Below, piece after piece: positions 14,636 through 20,029 of a stretch of 20,029 nucleotides of DNA (the first letter of the stretch is position 1; each line of letters starts with the position of its first letter). Source of the stretch: JBDKTK01 sp039680225 (GTDB lineage Bacteria; Desulfobacterota; Syntrophia; Syntrophales; UBA4778). The stretch covers positions 1-20,029 of the forward strand of contig JBDKTK010000016.1 in assembly GCA_039680225.1 (NCBI GenBank), written 5' to 3'. Made by a program: the position numbers and the translations under genes. Under the pieces are notes generated by a model. That model saw only the letters and a list, made by a program, of their open reading frames with translations, was not told where the DNA came from and did no database searches.

Positions 14636-16681
14636 TCAGCGTTTAATGATTTTGAAAGGACGCATCATTTCATTGTCCTCATGATCGACAATATGGCAGT
14701 GCCAGACATATCCCGGGCCCCGGGTTGGATCGAATTCGAAGGCGTTTTTCCCCGGGCCGACTCCCGAAACCGGGACATCGGTGGGAGAGAAGCGGACCAA
14801 TATCCTGGTCACCTCGCGCGGGTTCATCTTTATTGTGTCCTTCCAGCCCGATTCAAGTTCAGAGGCAGGGACTGCATCGCCCATAAGGTGCTGGCTGAAA
14901 GAGGGGTTCCCGCCAATGGCGTTGTCTGAATTCTGCTCAAGGTAAGGGTTTGGCGGCCCGTATTCCGGGATATATGCGCCTCCCGGGAAAGCCGCGTCAT
15001 AAGCGGATTGGAAACTCGCCGGGTCAAAAGCCTGCCTGTCAAGGAGTTGGAACTGGACGAGATGAGTGTGAATGGGATGGGTATCGGCAGTCAGGTTCAT
15101 GATCTCCCATTCCTCTGTCGCGCCCATTACCGGAAGCTCGCTTATCCCCTTCGTGGCTGCGAAGTCCTGCGCAATGCCCGGAGACATCATGCCGTTCCAT
15201 TTGGTATTGTTGAGCAGCATTTCCAACGGACCGCCCATTCCCATTATCTCATTGAGGGTCAGCTGTCTTTTTTTATGAATTCTTACCCCCGGGGCTATGG
15301 AGCCGTTCTGTGCGAGCCGGACAATCGGGACCGGGCGCTCGCATTGGCCCAGGGCCGGGTTGCACGTGGTATCCATAGTTGCAAGGGCCGGGCCGACCCT
15401 GAACTGAATGATCTGGCCGTTGGTCGCCGGGTCCGGCGCATCTCCGTCAGGGAAGGGGGCATTTGCATCATTGGTGACTGCGAAAGTTGTCCCCGCCGCT
15501 GGTGCGAAATCTACAATTACATCGGCGCGTTCTCCCGGGGCTATGAATACCGAACTGACCGCGACAGGCGAATCCAGATAATTTTCTTCCCAGCCTATCT
15601 GCCAGACCTGTGCCGCCCCGAAATTGAGATTGTAGAACCTCGCATTCGAGCCGTTCAAAATGCGGAAGCGATATCGTTGCGCTTTCACGTTGAGATAAGG
15701 CCAGGATTTCCCGTTGACGACTATAACGTCCCCGAAATTCTCCGGGGTCCAGAATGGGTGCATATCAGGGTTTATGCCGGCGTCGGAGAAAAACAACTGG
15801 CCGTTTGTATCGAACATGCGGTCTTGTATGGCGATCTCAATCTCTCTCGTCCCGCTCGGAAGATTTTGCGGTTCATCCTTCCCCGGAGTCCCCCTTAAAA
15901 GGTAAAAGGCTGCGAGTCCGCTGTACACATTGATGCGCGTGATGCCCAGAGCGTGATCATGGAACCAGAGGGCCCCCGGCTCCTGGGTATTGAGATAAAC
16001 GTAATTGTTTGTCGCGAAACTCGTGCCCGTGTACGCAAATCCGGGTGTGAACCAGCTGTCCGGGCCGCCGTCGTATATCGAGTGCACTTCGCCGCCGTGC
16101 AGGTGAACTGTCGCCGGCACCGGGCCCGTATACGGCTGGCAGCAGGGATGATTCGGATCGGTCGTGCAGTTATAAGACATATTCATTGCGCACATGAGGT
16201 TCAAAGGATCGGCCCAGTGGAGTGTCTGGTCCACAGTGATCGACCCCTGGATGGAGTTCGGATTTGTCGAAAAACTCGGCAGATTGTTGACGTATTTCAC
16301 TTTGGTTGGATGATATCGCAGGTTCTCAACGGTAACGGCGGGCCAATGCGCCGGGCCGAGCAGTCTCTTCGTGTATGTGTCATTTATCCTGTAAGCCCAG
16401 ACCTTTGTCGCTCCGTAACCGGCCGGCAGCACCTGCTGGGATATCTGTTCCATGGTGACCGTGATATTCGGGTTTTTCTTGGTCTGAACGCGCGGGATCG
16501 CGCCTGCCGGTCCGAACACGGGCAGCGGGTCCTGGAATTTCGGGATGTCGGCCCCGGCAAGCGGGGTCTGCGGGACCAGGACCGAGGCGGATGCACCCGG
16601 CGGCCCCGGACTGCAAAACGCCAAAAACATAATAATCATCAGTGCTGAAGGTACTTTTTTCAAGTACTTTACCGTACTCAT
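14636..16681 (-). CDS. Exported multicopper oxidase (CotA/bilirubin oxidase-like)
   Basis: 681 aa, with an N-terminal signal segment (1-33, ending GASAS). All four copper-binding motifs are present: HLHGG (193-195), WFHDH (241-243), HPIHTH (535, 538, 540) and HCHIVDHEDNEM (661-672), giving type-1 Cys662, His667 and axial Met672. It oxidises phenolic, metal or similar substrates and reduces O2 to water in the envelope. The long loop near 137-185 with several Cys (CAMNMSYNC...CC) is an insertion. AAAGGAGGAG is about 8 nt upstream of ATG16681. Electron donor unknown: Mn(II), Cu(I), Fe(II) or organics are possible. An O2-using enzyme in a likely anaerobe suggests oxidative-stress defence or microaerobic life. 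Confidence 0.96.
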   Translation of the reverse strand: MSTVKYLKKVPSALMIIMFLAFCSPGPPGASASVLVPQTPLAGADIPKFQDPLPVFGPAGAIPRVQTKKNPNITVTMEQISQQVLPAGYGATKVWAYRINDTYTKRLLGPAHWPAVTVENLRYHPTKVKYVNNLPSFSTNPNSIQGSITVDQTLHWADPLNLMCAMNMSYNCTTDPNHPCCQPYTGPVPATVHLHGGEVHSIYDGGPDSWFTPGFAYTGTSFATNNYVYLNTQEPGALWFHDHALGITRINVYSGLAAFYLLRGTPGKDEPQNLPSGTREIEIAIQDRMFDTNGQLFFSDAGINPDMHPFWTPENFGDVIVVNGKSWPYLNVKAQRYRFRILNGSNARFYNLNFGAAQVWQIGWEENYLDSPVAVSSVFIAPGERADVIVDFAPAAGTTFAVTNDANAPFPDGDAPDPATNGQIIQFRVGPALATMDTTCNPALGQCERPVPIVRLAQNGSIAPGVRIHKKRQLTLNEIMGMGGPLEMLLNNTKWNGMMSPGIAQDFAATKGISELPVMGATEEWEIMNLTADTHPIHTHLVQFQLLDRQAFDPASFQSAYDAAFPGGAYIPEYGPPNPYLEQNSDNAIGGNPSFSQHLMGDAVPASELESGWKDTIKMNPREVTRILVRFSPTDVPVSGVGPGKNAFEFDPTRGPGYVWHCHIVDHEDNEMMRPFKIIKR

Positions 16682-16807
16682 GGCCTTCTCCTCCTTTCAG
16701 GTATTTTATTGGTGCGGCATGGATTCACTAAGGTTTATCCGGACAATGAGTCAGCCGGCGGGGATTGGAGATGAGGTTTTGGAAACGATTGATAAGGCCA
16801 GCTTGCC

Positions 16808-16823
16808 AAAGGTACATACCTTT
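16808..16823. promoter_or_regulatory. Operator-like palindrome upstream of multicopper oxidase
   Basis: AAAGGTA-CA-TACCTTT, perfect 7-2-7 palindrome, 127 bp before the oxidase start. It could be a repressor or activator site; it does not match the copper operators of CueR or CsoR that I know. No promoter elements are clear nearby. Confidence 0.4.
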
Positions 16824-17017
16824 TCGACCCTTTGCAATTAACCGAATCCGGATTTATTGAAAGAAAAGCACTTAAGCCGGGAAAGGTTTTTTCCAAGGCA
16901 GGAGGGTACGGAAAGATTAATTTACATCCTGATCAGGCGTAAAAAATACTCAGGAAAGTCAGAATTACATGACATGATGTTGAGCTCGGGAGCTGGTTCA
17001 CGGCCGGATGGAAGATT

Positions 17018-17036
17018 AAAAGGGACGGCCCTTTTT
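17018..17036 (-). terminator. Terminator of the coiled-coil protein gene
   Basis: AAAAGGG (17018-17024), loop ACGG, CCCTTTT (17029-17035). On the minus strand the stem ends in a T-run (CCCTTTTAAT) about 40 nt after the stop at 17075. Works in both directions, since TTTTT also follows on the plus strand. Confidence 0.75.
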
Positions 17037-17074
17037 AAAACCCATCCCTGTTTGATTCTCCGGCCTGGCCGCCC

Positions 17075-17536
17075 TCAATCAATCCTCATCCGGGACAAAG
17101 TTTCGTTGTATTTCTTTTTTGCCGATTCCTTTGCGTTCGCCCATTCTTTTTTTGCAGATTGTTGAGTCAGCTTTAATTTCTCCCTGGCGGCCTTGACTGA
17201 CTCGGCGCCTGCCTGCTTGATTTCCTGTGTTTCTTTTGCCGAGGACTCCCTGGCTGCTTTCGTGTCTGCCTTTGCCTTTTTCACGGCCAGCCGGTATTCC
17301 CTCTTCGCACTTTGAACTGCATCATCAAAGGCCTTCTTCGCCTTCTTCATGTCCTCGTCAAACGCGCGCTTCGCCTCCGCATATTTTTGTTTCGTATCGG
17401 CTGAAGCCGTGGTGTTGTCAGCCGATGCAGCCAAAATATGCACTTTAAAAAGAATTAAAATAATTATGGTGAAAACCAGCGCCGTCCTGGCAAATGCGCC
17501 TCTGCTGAAAGCACTCCCGGCAATTGATGAATTCAT
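17075..17536 (-). CDS. Membrane-anchored Lys/Ala-rich coiled-coil protein
   Basis: 153 aa, no recognised family. Residues about 14-37 are a hydrophobic segment (FARTALVFTIIILILFKVHIL) with an AASA cleavage-like site: signal peptide or N-terminal anchor. Residues about 45-150 are a long, charged, Ala/Lys/Glu-rich helix (AEAKRAFDEDMKKAKKAFDDAV, KAKADTKAARESS, AREKLKLTQQSAKKEWANAKESAKKKYNE), a probable coiled coil with a repeated 'xxKKAK/AF' rhythm. The mature protein is exported and basic, so a periplasmic or surface role is likely, such as binding polyanions. A GGGGGTG site lies 7 nt before ATG17536. A bidirectional terminator follows. Confidence 0.75.
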   Translation of the reverse strand: MNSSIAGSAFSRGAFARTALVFTIIILILFKVHILAASADNTTASADTKQKYAEAKRAFDEDMKKAKKAFDDAVQSAKREYRLAVKKAKADTKAARESSAKETQEIKQAGAESVKAAREKLKLTQQSAKKEWANAKESAKKKYNETLSRMRID

Positions 17537-17713
17537 GCAAGCACCCCCAATTTAAATCGGTCGATCCGGCTTGTTTCTACCTGCTCAGGATTGTCTGGTC
17601 CATCAGGAAAAATCGTAAAGCCGGTTATGAATTTCCTGAGGGTTAATCAGCAGTGTACTTCGCTCTGTTTAGTAATGAAATTGGTTTTCATCATTAGAAA
17701 AAAACGGGAAGGT

Positions 17714-17917
17714 TTATGGCAGGTTCATCCCGGAATATATAATTTCCTCCCTGGCAGTCTTAACAGCCGGGGAGGACGGGGTTGTCACGTTACCTGCGGG
17801 ACCCTCGAGATCGAGAAGAACCGGCTGTACGTTCACGCAATGAAGTTGCCGGAGCATTCAGATCGCATAAAGAAGGCCTTCCGGCGGGCGCCGGGAAAGT
17901 CAATAGAAGAGACCTGT
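17714..17917 (+). pseudogene. Decayed partial copy of the phosphoesterase 3' end
   Basis: From about 17740 the frame reads LPGSLNSRGGRGCHVTCGTL, then EIEKNRLYVHAMKLPEHS and RIKKAFRRAPGKSIEET. It matches the C-terminus of the phosphoesterase at 13230-13398 (NPGHLNSYEGRGCPLTYAIL, EIDKNRLNVEIMQLPENE, RIRKTFRRGPDKGIEEV) at protein and nucleotide level. The parent stop TGA (13396-13398) is TGT at 17915-17917. Upstream to about 17714 similarity is patchy and out of frame (FGHTHLAG region), suggesting small deletions. The catalytic N-terminal two-thirds is absent. A terminator follows at 17998. Called a remnant of a duplication or of a homologous gene. Confidence 0.75.
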
Positions 17918-17997
17918 TGGACGGGTTTCCAAGGTCCCTGACGATGATAGTTTCCCGGCCGTTCCAGGCGGGACAGTCAGGATTTATGATGTAATGC

Positions 17998-18028
17998 GGC
18001 CGGCGGGAATTGCCGGCCCTTTTGTTTT
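17998..18028 (+). terminator. Rho-independent terminator after the pseudogene
   Basis: GGCCGGC (17998-18004), loop GGGAATT, GCCGGCC (18012-18018), then CTTTTGTTTT. Textbook structure for the plus strand, about 55 nt beyond the broken frame. It has no intact gene in front of it, so it is probably inherited from the original full-length copy. Confidence 0.8.
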
Positions 18029-18133
18029 CCCGGATTAGAATTACGATCTGATGTCCCTCCCTTATGTCGCGAAGCCGATGAATTGCGAAAACCTGGAATC
18101 AACCAAGCAATACACATACCAAAAGCCAAAAGC

Positions 18134-18155
18134 TTGAGTAATCATTGAGTAATTC
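18134..18155. repeat. 11-bp tandem repeat
   Basis: TTGAGTAATCA followed directly by TTGAGTAATTC (9 of 11 bases the same). Too short for a family assignment. Confidence 0.6.
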
Positions 18156-18174
18156 AAAATCAACGGTGTGCGCT

Positions 18175-18220
18175 CCAGTTTATTGTGTAAAAGTATCCGA
18201 CGCCAGTTTACTTGCGCAAA
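18175..18220. repeat. Imperfect direct repeat, 28-nt period
   Basis: CCAGTTTATTGTGTAAA at 18175-18191 and CCAGTTTACTTGCGCAAA at 18203-18220. Resembles the short terminal boxes of some insertion sequences, but no transposase or inverted partner is seen. Confidence 0.5.
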
Positions 18221-18402
18221 TCGCCAAACGCTAAAGAAGGTATAAAATCGGGCTTAACGAGAGATGTTTAAATGAAAAAAAAGGCGGGCAATATCGATCA
18301 TGGACCTGTGTGCCGTCATGCAAAACAGCGGCCCTGGAGGGCAAAACGCTCTTAAGCTATTAAAATAATTCAATTTATCATGTGAGTACAGTGAAAAACG
18401 GT

Positions 18403-18481
18403 TTTACATTAAGTGTAAAGATTTTTTACAAACACGCGTTTATTTATTTAGACCGATGAAACCTCTTTTCTTAGTTTTACA
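18403..18481 (+). promoter_or_regulatory. Candidate activator-binding array upstream of the sigma-54 promoter
   Basis: Dyad TTTACA-N5-TGTAAA (18403-18419), then TTTACAAACA (18425) and TTTACAAACA (18476), two further copies of the half-site. The dyad is about 90-104 bp upstream of the -24/-12 element, the usual distance for an NtrC-type enhancer site. Which regulator binds is inferred only. Confidence 0.5.
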
Positions 18482-18506
18482 AACAATTCCGGATAGATAC
18501 GTGCTT

Positions 18507-18522
18507 TGGCACGTTTAGTGCT
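18507..18522 (+). promoter_or_regulatory. Sigma-54 (-24/-12) promoter of the PEP-CTERM gene
   Basis: TGGCACGTTTAGTGCT matches the consensus TGGCACG-N4-TTGCW at all positions but one (G for the first T of TTGC), with correct GG to GC spacing. It implies transcription from about 18533, 29 nt before the ATG, and dependence on RpoN plus an NtrC-type activator. The -24 box also sits in the palindrome ACGTGC-TTTG-GCACGT (18499-18514). Confidence 0.8.
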
Positions 18523-18561
18523 ACAAAGTGTGATAAAATTGTTATTGCGATGGAGGGTGGA

Positions 18562-19269
18562 ATGAAAATACTCAAAGGCAACAAATTAAATATATTCCTG
18601 GCAAGCGTATTCTTTTTTATGCTCGTCGCGGTGCCGGCATACAGTTACACTATAACGATTCCCGGCACATCGGACCCCTGGCTTGCAGGCGCCTCCGACG
18701 GGACAACCGCCAGCTATAATCCGGCAAGCGGCGAACCCGCGGATGTGGCCCCATACCAGTCCCCAGTCTTGGTCGGTATTACCCTTTATGCGGGTTTGCA
18801 GCTGCAATGGACGGCAACGGGCCAGGTGGGCCATCCCGGGGATATTGCAGGTCCGGACGGCGCTGCCAGTTTGATTTACAGCCACTTTACCGGGGTGGAG
18901 AATGGGATTTCCAATATTTCCGTCCCCATTGATTCGCTTATAGGCGTTTTTCTCAGCGACAGCCTCGGCGCGGTCCCTTCCGCACTGGATTTCTCGACCC
19001 TGGCCGGCAGAGACTATCTCACCATCAGCCCGGAACTGCAGCAAGTGTTCTTCCTGGGAGACGGGCTGACGAGCGGCTCGGCCGCCCAGACCATTATCGT
19101 GCCTGCGGGGGCTACCCGGCTTTACCTCGGCACCATGGACGGGTTCAGCTGGAACAATAACGTCGGTTCGTTCTGCATTGAGTTTAACACCGTGCCCGAA
19201 CCGGGAACCCTCGTCCTGCTCGGGGCCTCGCTGCTGGGCCTTTGCGGATTGAGAAGAAAAATAAATTAA
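18562..19269 (+). CDS. PEP-CTERM sorting-domain protein
   Basis: 235 aa. N-terminal signal peptide (1-26, ending VPAYS) and a C-terminal sorting signal at 211-235: VPEP, then GTLVLLGASLLGLCGL, then RRK. This is the PEP-CTERM tripartite signal, recognised and cut by exosortase (EpsH family), usually in bacteria that make extracellular polysaccharide. The middle is Gly/Ala/Ser-rich and beta-like with no known domain (WLAGASDGTTASYNPASGEPAD; AAQTIIVPAGATRLYLGTMDG). No exosortase is in this window. ATG18562 is preferred to ATG18550 because GGAGG lies 5-6 nt before it. It has a sigma-54 promoter and a terminator, so it is a single-gene unit. Confidence 0.92.
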   Translation: MKILKGNKLNIFLASVFFFMLVAVPAYSYTITIPGTSDPWLAGASDGTTASYNPASGEPADVAPYQSPVLVGITLYAGLQLQWTATGQVGHPGDIAGPDGAASLIYSHFTGVENGISNISVPIDSLIGVFLSDSLGAVPSALDFSTLAGRDYLTISPELQQVFFLGDGLTSGSAAQTIIVPAGATRLYLGTMDGFSWNNNVGSFCIEFNTVPEPGTLVLLGASLLGLCGLRRKIN

Positions 19270-19290
19270 TAACATTTTGAAGATGACAAG

Positions 19291-19324
19291 AAGGGCAGGG
19301 CTGCAGATCGGCCCTGCCTTTCTT
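19291..19324 (+). terminator. Rho-independent terminator of the PEP-CTERM gene
   Basis: GGCAGGGC (19294-19301) with GCCCTGCC (19311-19318), outer AA/TT pairs and a 9-nt loop, followed by TTTCTTA. It starts about 22 nt after the stop. Confidence 0.8.
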
Positions 19325-19602
19325 ATTTGGCCGGCCGCCAAGGCCTGTTGCTCCGAGGTTGTCGTTTACTGTTCGGATTGGCCGGGGTGAGGAGATTCAA
19401 ATAATATTTCTTTTACATAATGCGAACAAGAATCAGATCAAATTGTGTGCAGGAGAGAGGGCATTTATGATAGGATGGCGCCATTTCTAATCTGGGAGCT
19501 GTGTGATAGTCTCAATAGAAAAGGCCGGAAATTCAAGTATCACGTTTAAACCGGGGCCGCCGGCTCCAACCTTAGTCTTGAGGGTTATGCCGGCTGGGCG
19601 CC

Positions 19603-20029
19603 ATGACTGAATACACTTCGAAAATTGAGTCCATGTTTGATGCAATCGTAATAGGAATGGGACCGGCAGGCGCGAATGCCTCATACCACCTGGGGCGCTC
19701 AGGGCTGAAGGTGCTTGCTTTTGAACAAAGATTCCTGCCCCGCGCCAAGCTTTGTGCCGGCGCTATTTCTGCAAAGGCCCTCCGTCTGCTTGATTTTGAC
19801 TTTTCGGCGGCGATTGAGCAGGAGATAAGAAACGCCTATATCCGTTTCAGGGACGGCCAAAGCGTCGATTCGCCGAATAATGAAAGAGCGGGGTACGTTG
19901 TGAACCGAAAGCTGTTTGACAACCTCCTCGCGGACAGGGCAAAAGACAGCGGCGTTGAAGTCCATGACAACGAGAGGGTCATAAAGCTGGAGGAGAGAAA
20001 CGGGAATATCCGGGTATCGACCGATAAAT
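19603..20029 (+). CDS. Geranylgeranyl reductase family FAD-dependent oxidoreductase, N-terminal part (3' truncated)
   Basis: 142 residues are visible before the window ends in frame. The dinucleotide-binding fold starts at once: MFDAIVIGMGPAGANASYHL (GMGPAG at 18-23 counting from ATG19603), then FEQRFLPRAKLCAGAIS (40-56), a motif of the geranylgeranyl reductase family, and GYVVNRKLFDNLLADRA (97-113). These flavoproteins reduce double bonds of isoprenoid chains in lipids, quinones or chlorophyll; substrate cannot be told from this part. Start uncertain: ATG19603 and ATG19633 both lack a clear ribosome site, the latter lying just before the fold. A short upstream mini-ORF ends across ATG19603. 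Confidence 0.85.
   Translation, partial: MTEYTSKIESMFDAIVIGMGPAGANASYHLGRSGLKVLAFEQRFLPRAKLCAGAISAKALRLLDFDFSAAIEQEIRNAYIRFRDGQSVDSPNNERAGYVVNRKLFDNLLADRAKDSGVEVHDNERVIKLEERNGNIRVSTDK

Larger units (their letters stand above)
16682..17074. other. Non-coding gap between divergent/convergent minus-strand genes
   Basis: 393 bp upstream of the oxidase with no convincing gene. It holds the oxidase leader, a 16-bp palindrome at 16808-16823 and the terminator of the downstream coiled-coil gene at 17018-17036. An open frame on the plus strand (16857-17165) crosses the terminator and the end of the coiled-coil gene and is rejected. Confidence 0.6.
18029..18506. other. AT-richer non-coding stretch before the PEP-CTERM gene
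   Basis: About 480 bp with no convincing gene, clearly lower in GC than its neighbours. It contains an 11-bp tandem repeat (18134-18155), an imperfect direct repeat with a 28-nt period (18175-18220), and a box array (18403-18481). A 27-codon ORF (18272-18355, MKKKAGNIDH...) has only a weak ribosome site and is not called. Possibly an old insertion point. Confidence 0.55.

Noticed and set aside
16857..17165. Plus-strand open frame of 102 codons
   Set aside because: It crosses a bidirectional terminator and the end of the coiled-coil gene and has no ribosome site or recognisable domain.
18171..18220. Insertion sequence end
   Set aside because: The repeats are direct, not inverted, and no transposase remnant is visible.
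18272..18355. 27-codon ORF (MKKKAGNIDH...)
   Set aside because: Weak ribosome site, no domain, in the non-coding AT-richer stretch.
18284..18355. Possible cyclic-di-GMP (GEMM) riboswitch before the PEP-CTERM gene
   Set aside because: A few GCAAAAC-like pieces occur, but the conserved GEMM core and tetraloop-receptor pairing could not be found, and the sigma-54 start lies downstream of it.
1..20029. CRISPR array, tRNA or rRNA genes
   Set aside because: No regularly spaced direct repeats, cloverleaf-like sequence or rRNA-like conserved stretch was found on either strand.

Overview
The window looks like a chromosomal stretch of an anaerobic or facultative Gram-negative bacterium, most likely a Desulfobacterota (former Deltaproteobacteria) lineage such as the Syntrophia. 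This is inferred from gene content, not from a marker gene. It combines a cysteine-rich double 4Fe-4S protein, a polyhydroxyalkanoate (PHA) synthase with a phasin/PhaE-like partner, an acyl-CoA dehydrogenase, a geranylgeranyl-reductase-family flavoprotein, a PEP-CTERM surface protein with a near-perfect sigma-54 promoter, GC-rich codon use and CCCTC/GAGGG-type intergenic hairpin repeats. I see no rRNA, tRNA, CRISPR array, phage genes or intact insertion sequence.

Layout. (1) 1-1659: the Lys/Ala tail of a histone-H1-like protein, a strong hairpin terminator, then an HTH plus 4Fe-4S protein. (2) 1740-5717 (-): full-length HrpA-type DEAH RNA helicase, flanked on both sides by related intergenic hairpins. 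(3) 5891-8060: a small HTH regulator (-), a divergent pair of small hypothetical ORFs (+) with an operator-like dyad between, a secreted OB-fold-like protein (-) and a DUF2267 protein (-). (4) 8219-12641: a lipid and storage-polymer block with acyl-CoA dehydrogenase (+), PHA synthase (+), a convergent PhaE/phasin-like protein (-) and an unrecognised 158-aa protein (-). (5) 12770-13398: a calcineurin-like phosphoesterase behind a clear sigma-70 promoter. (6) 16681-13452 (-): an exported-protein cassette of multicopper oxidase, FKBP-type prolyl isomerase and a fibronectin-III-like protein. (7) 17075-17536 (-): a membrane-anchored Lys/Ala-rich coiled-coil protein. (8) 17714-18506: a decayed copy of the phosphoesterase 3' end with its own terminator, then about 480 bp of AT-richer non-coding DNA with short repeats. 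(9) 18403-19324: dyad/box array, sigma-54 promoter, PEP-CTERM protein and terminator. (10) 19603-end: N-terminal part of a geranylgeranyl-reductase-family flavoprotein, cut by the window edge.

Functional links. Block 4 would connect acyl-CoA turnover with PHA granule synthesis. Block 6 is an envelope oxidase with a likely periplasmic folding helper. Block 9 is a probable regulated unit for an exosortase-processed surface or matrix protein. I found no wholly new multi-gene defence or mobile system. The best leads are the PEP-CTERM promoter architecture, the partial gene duplication, the Asn-to-Thr change in a phosphoesterase metal motif, and the paired stop-codon hairpins between the two PHA genes.
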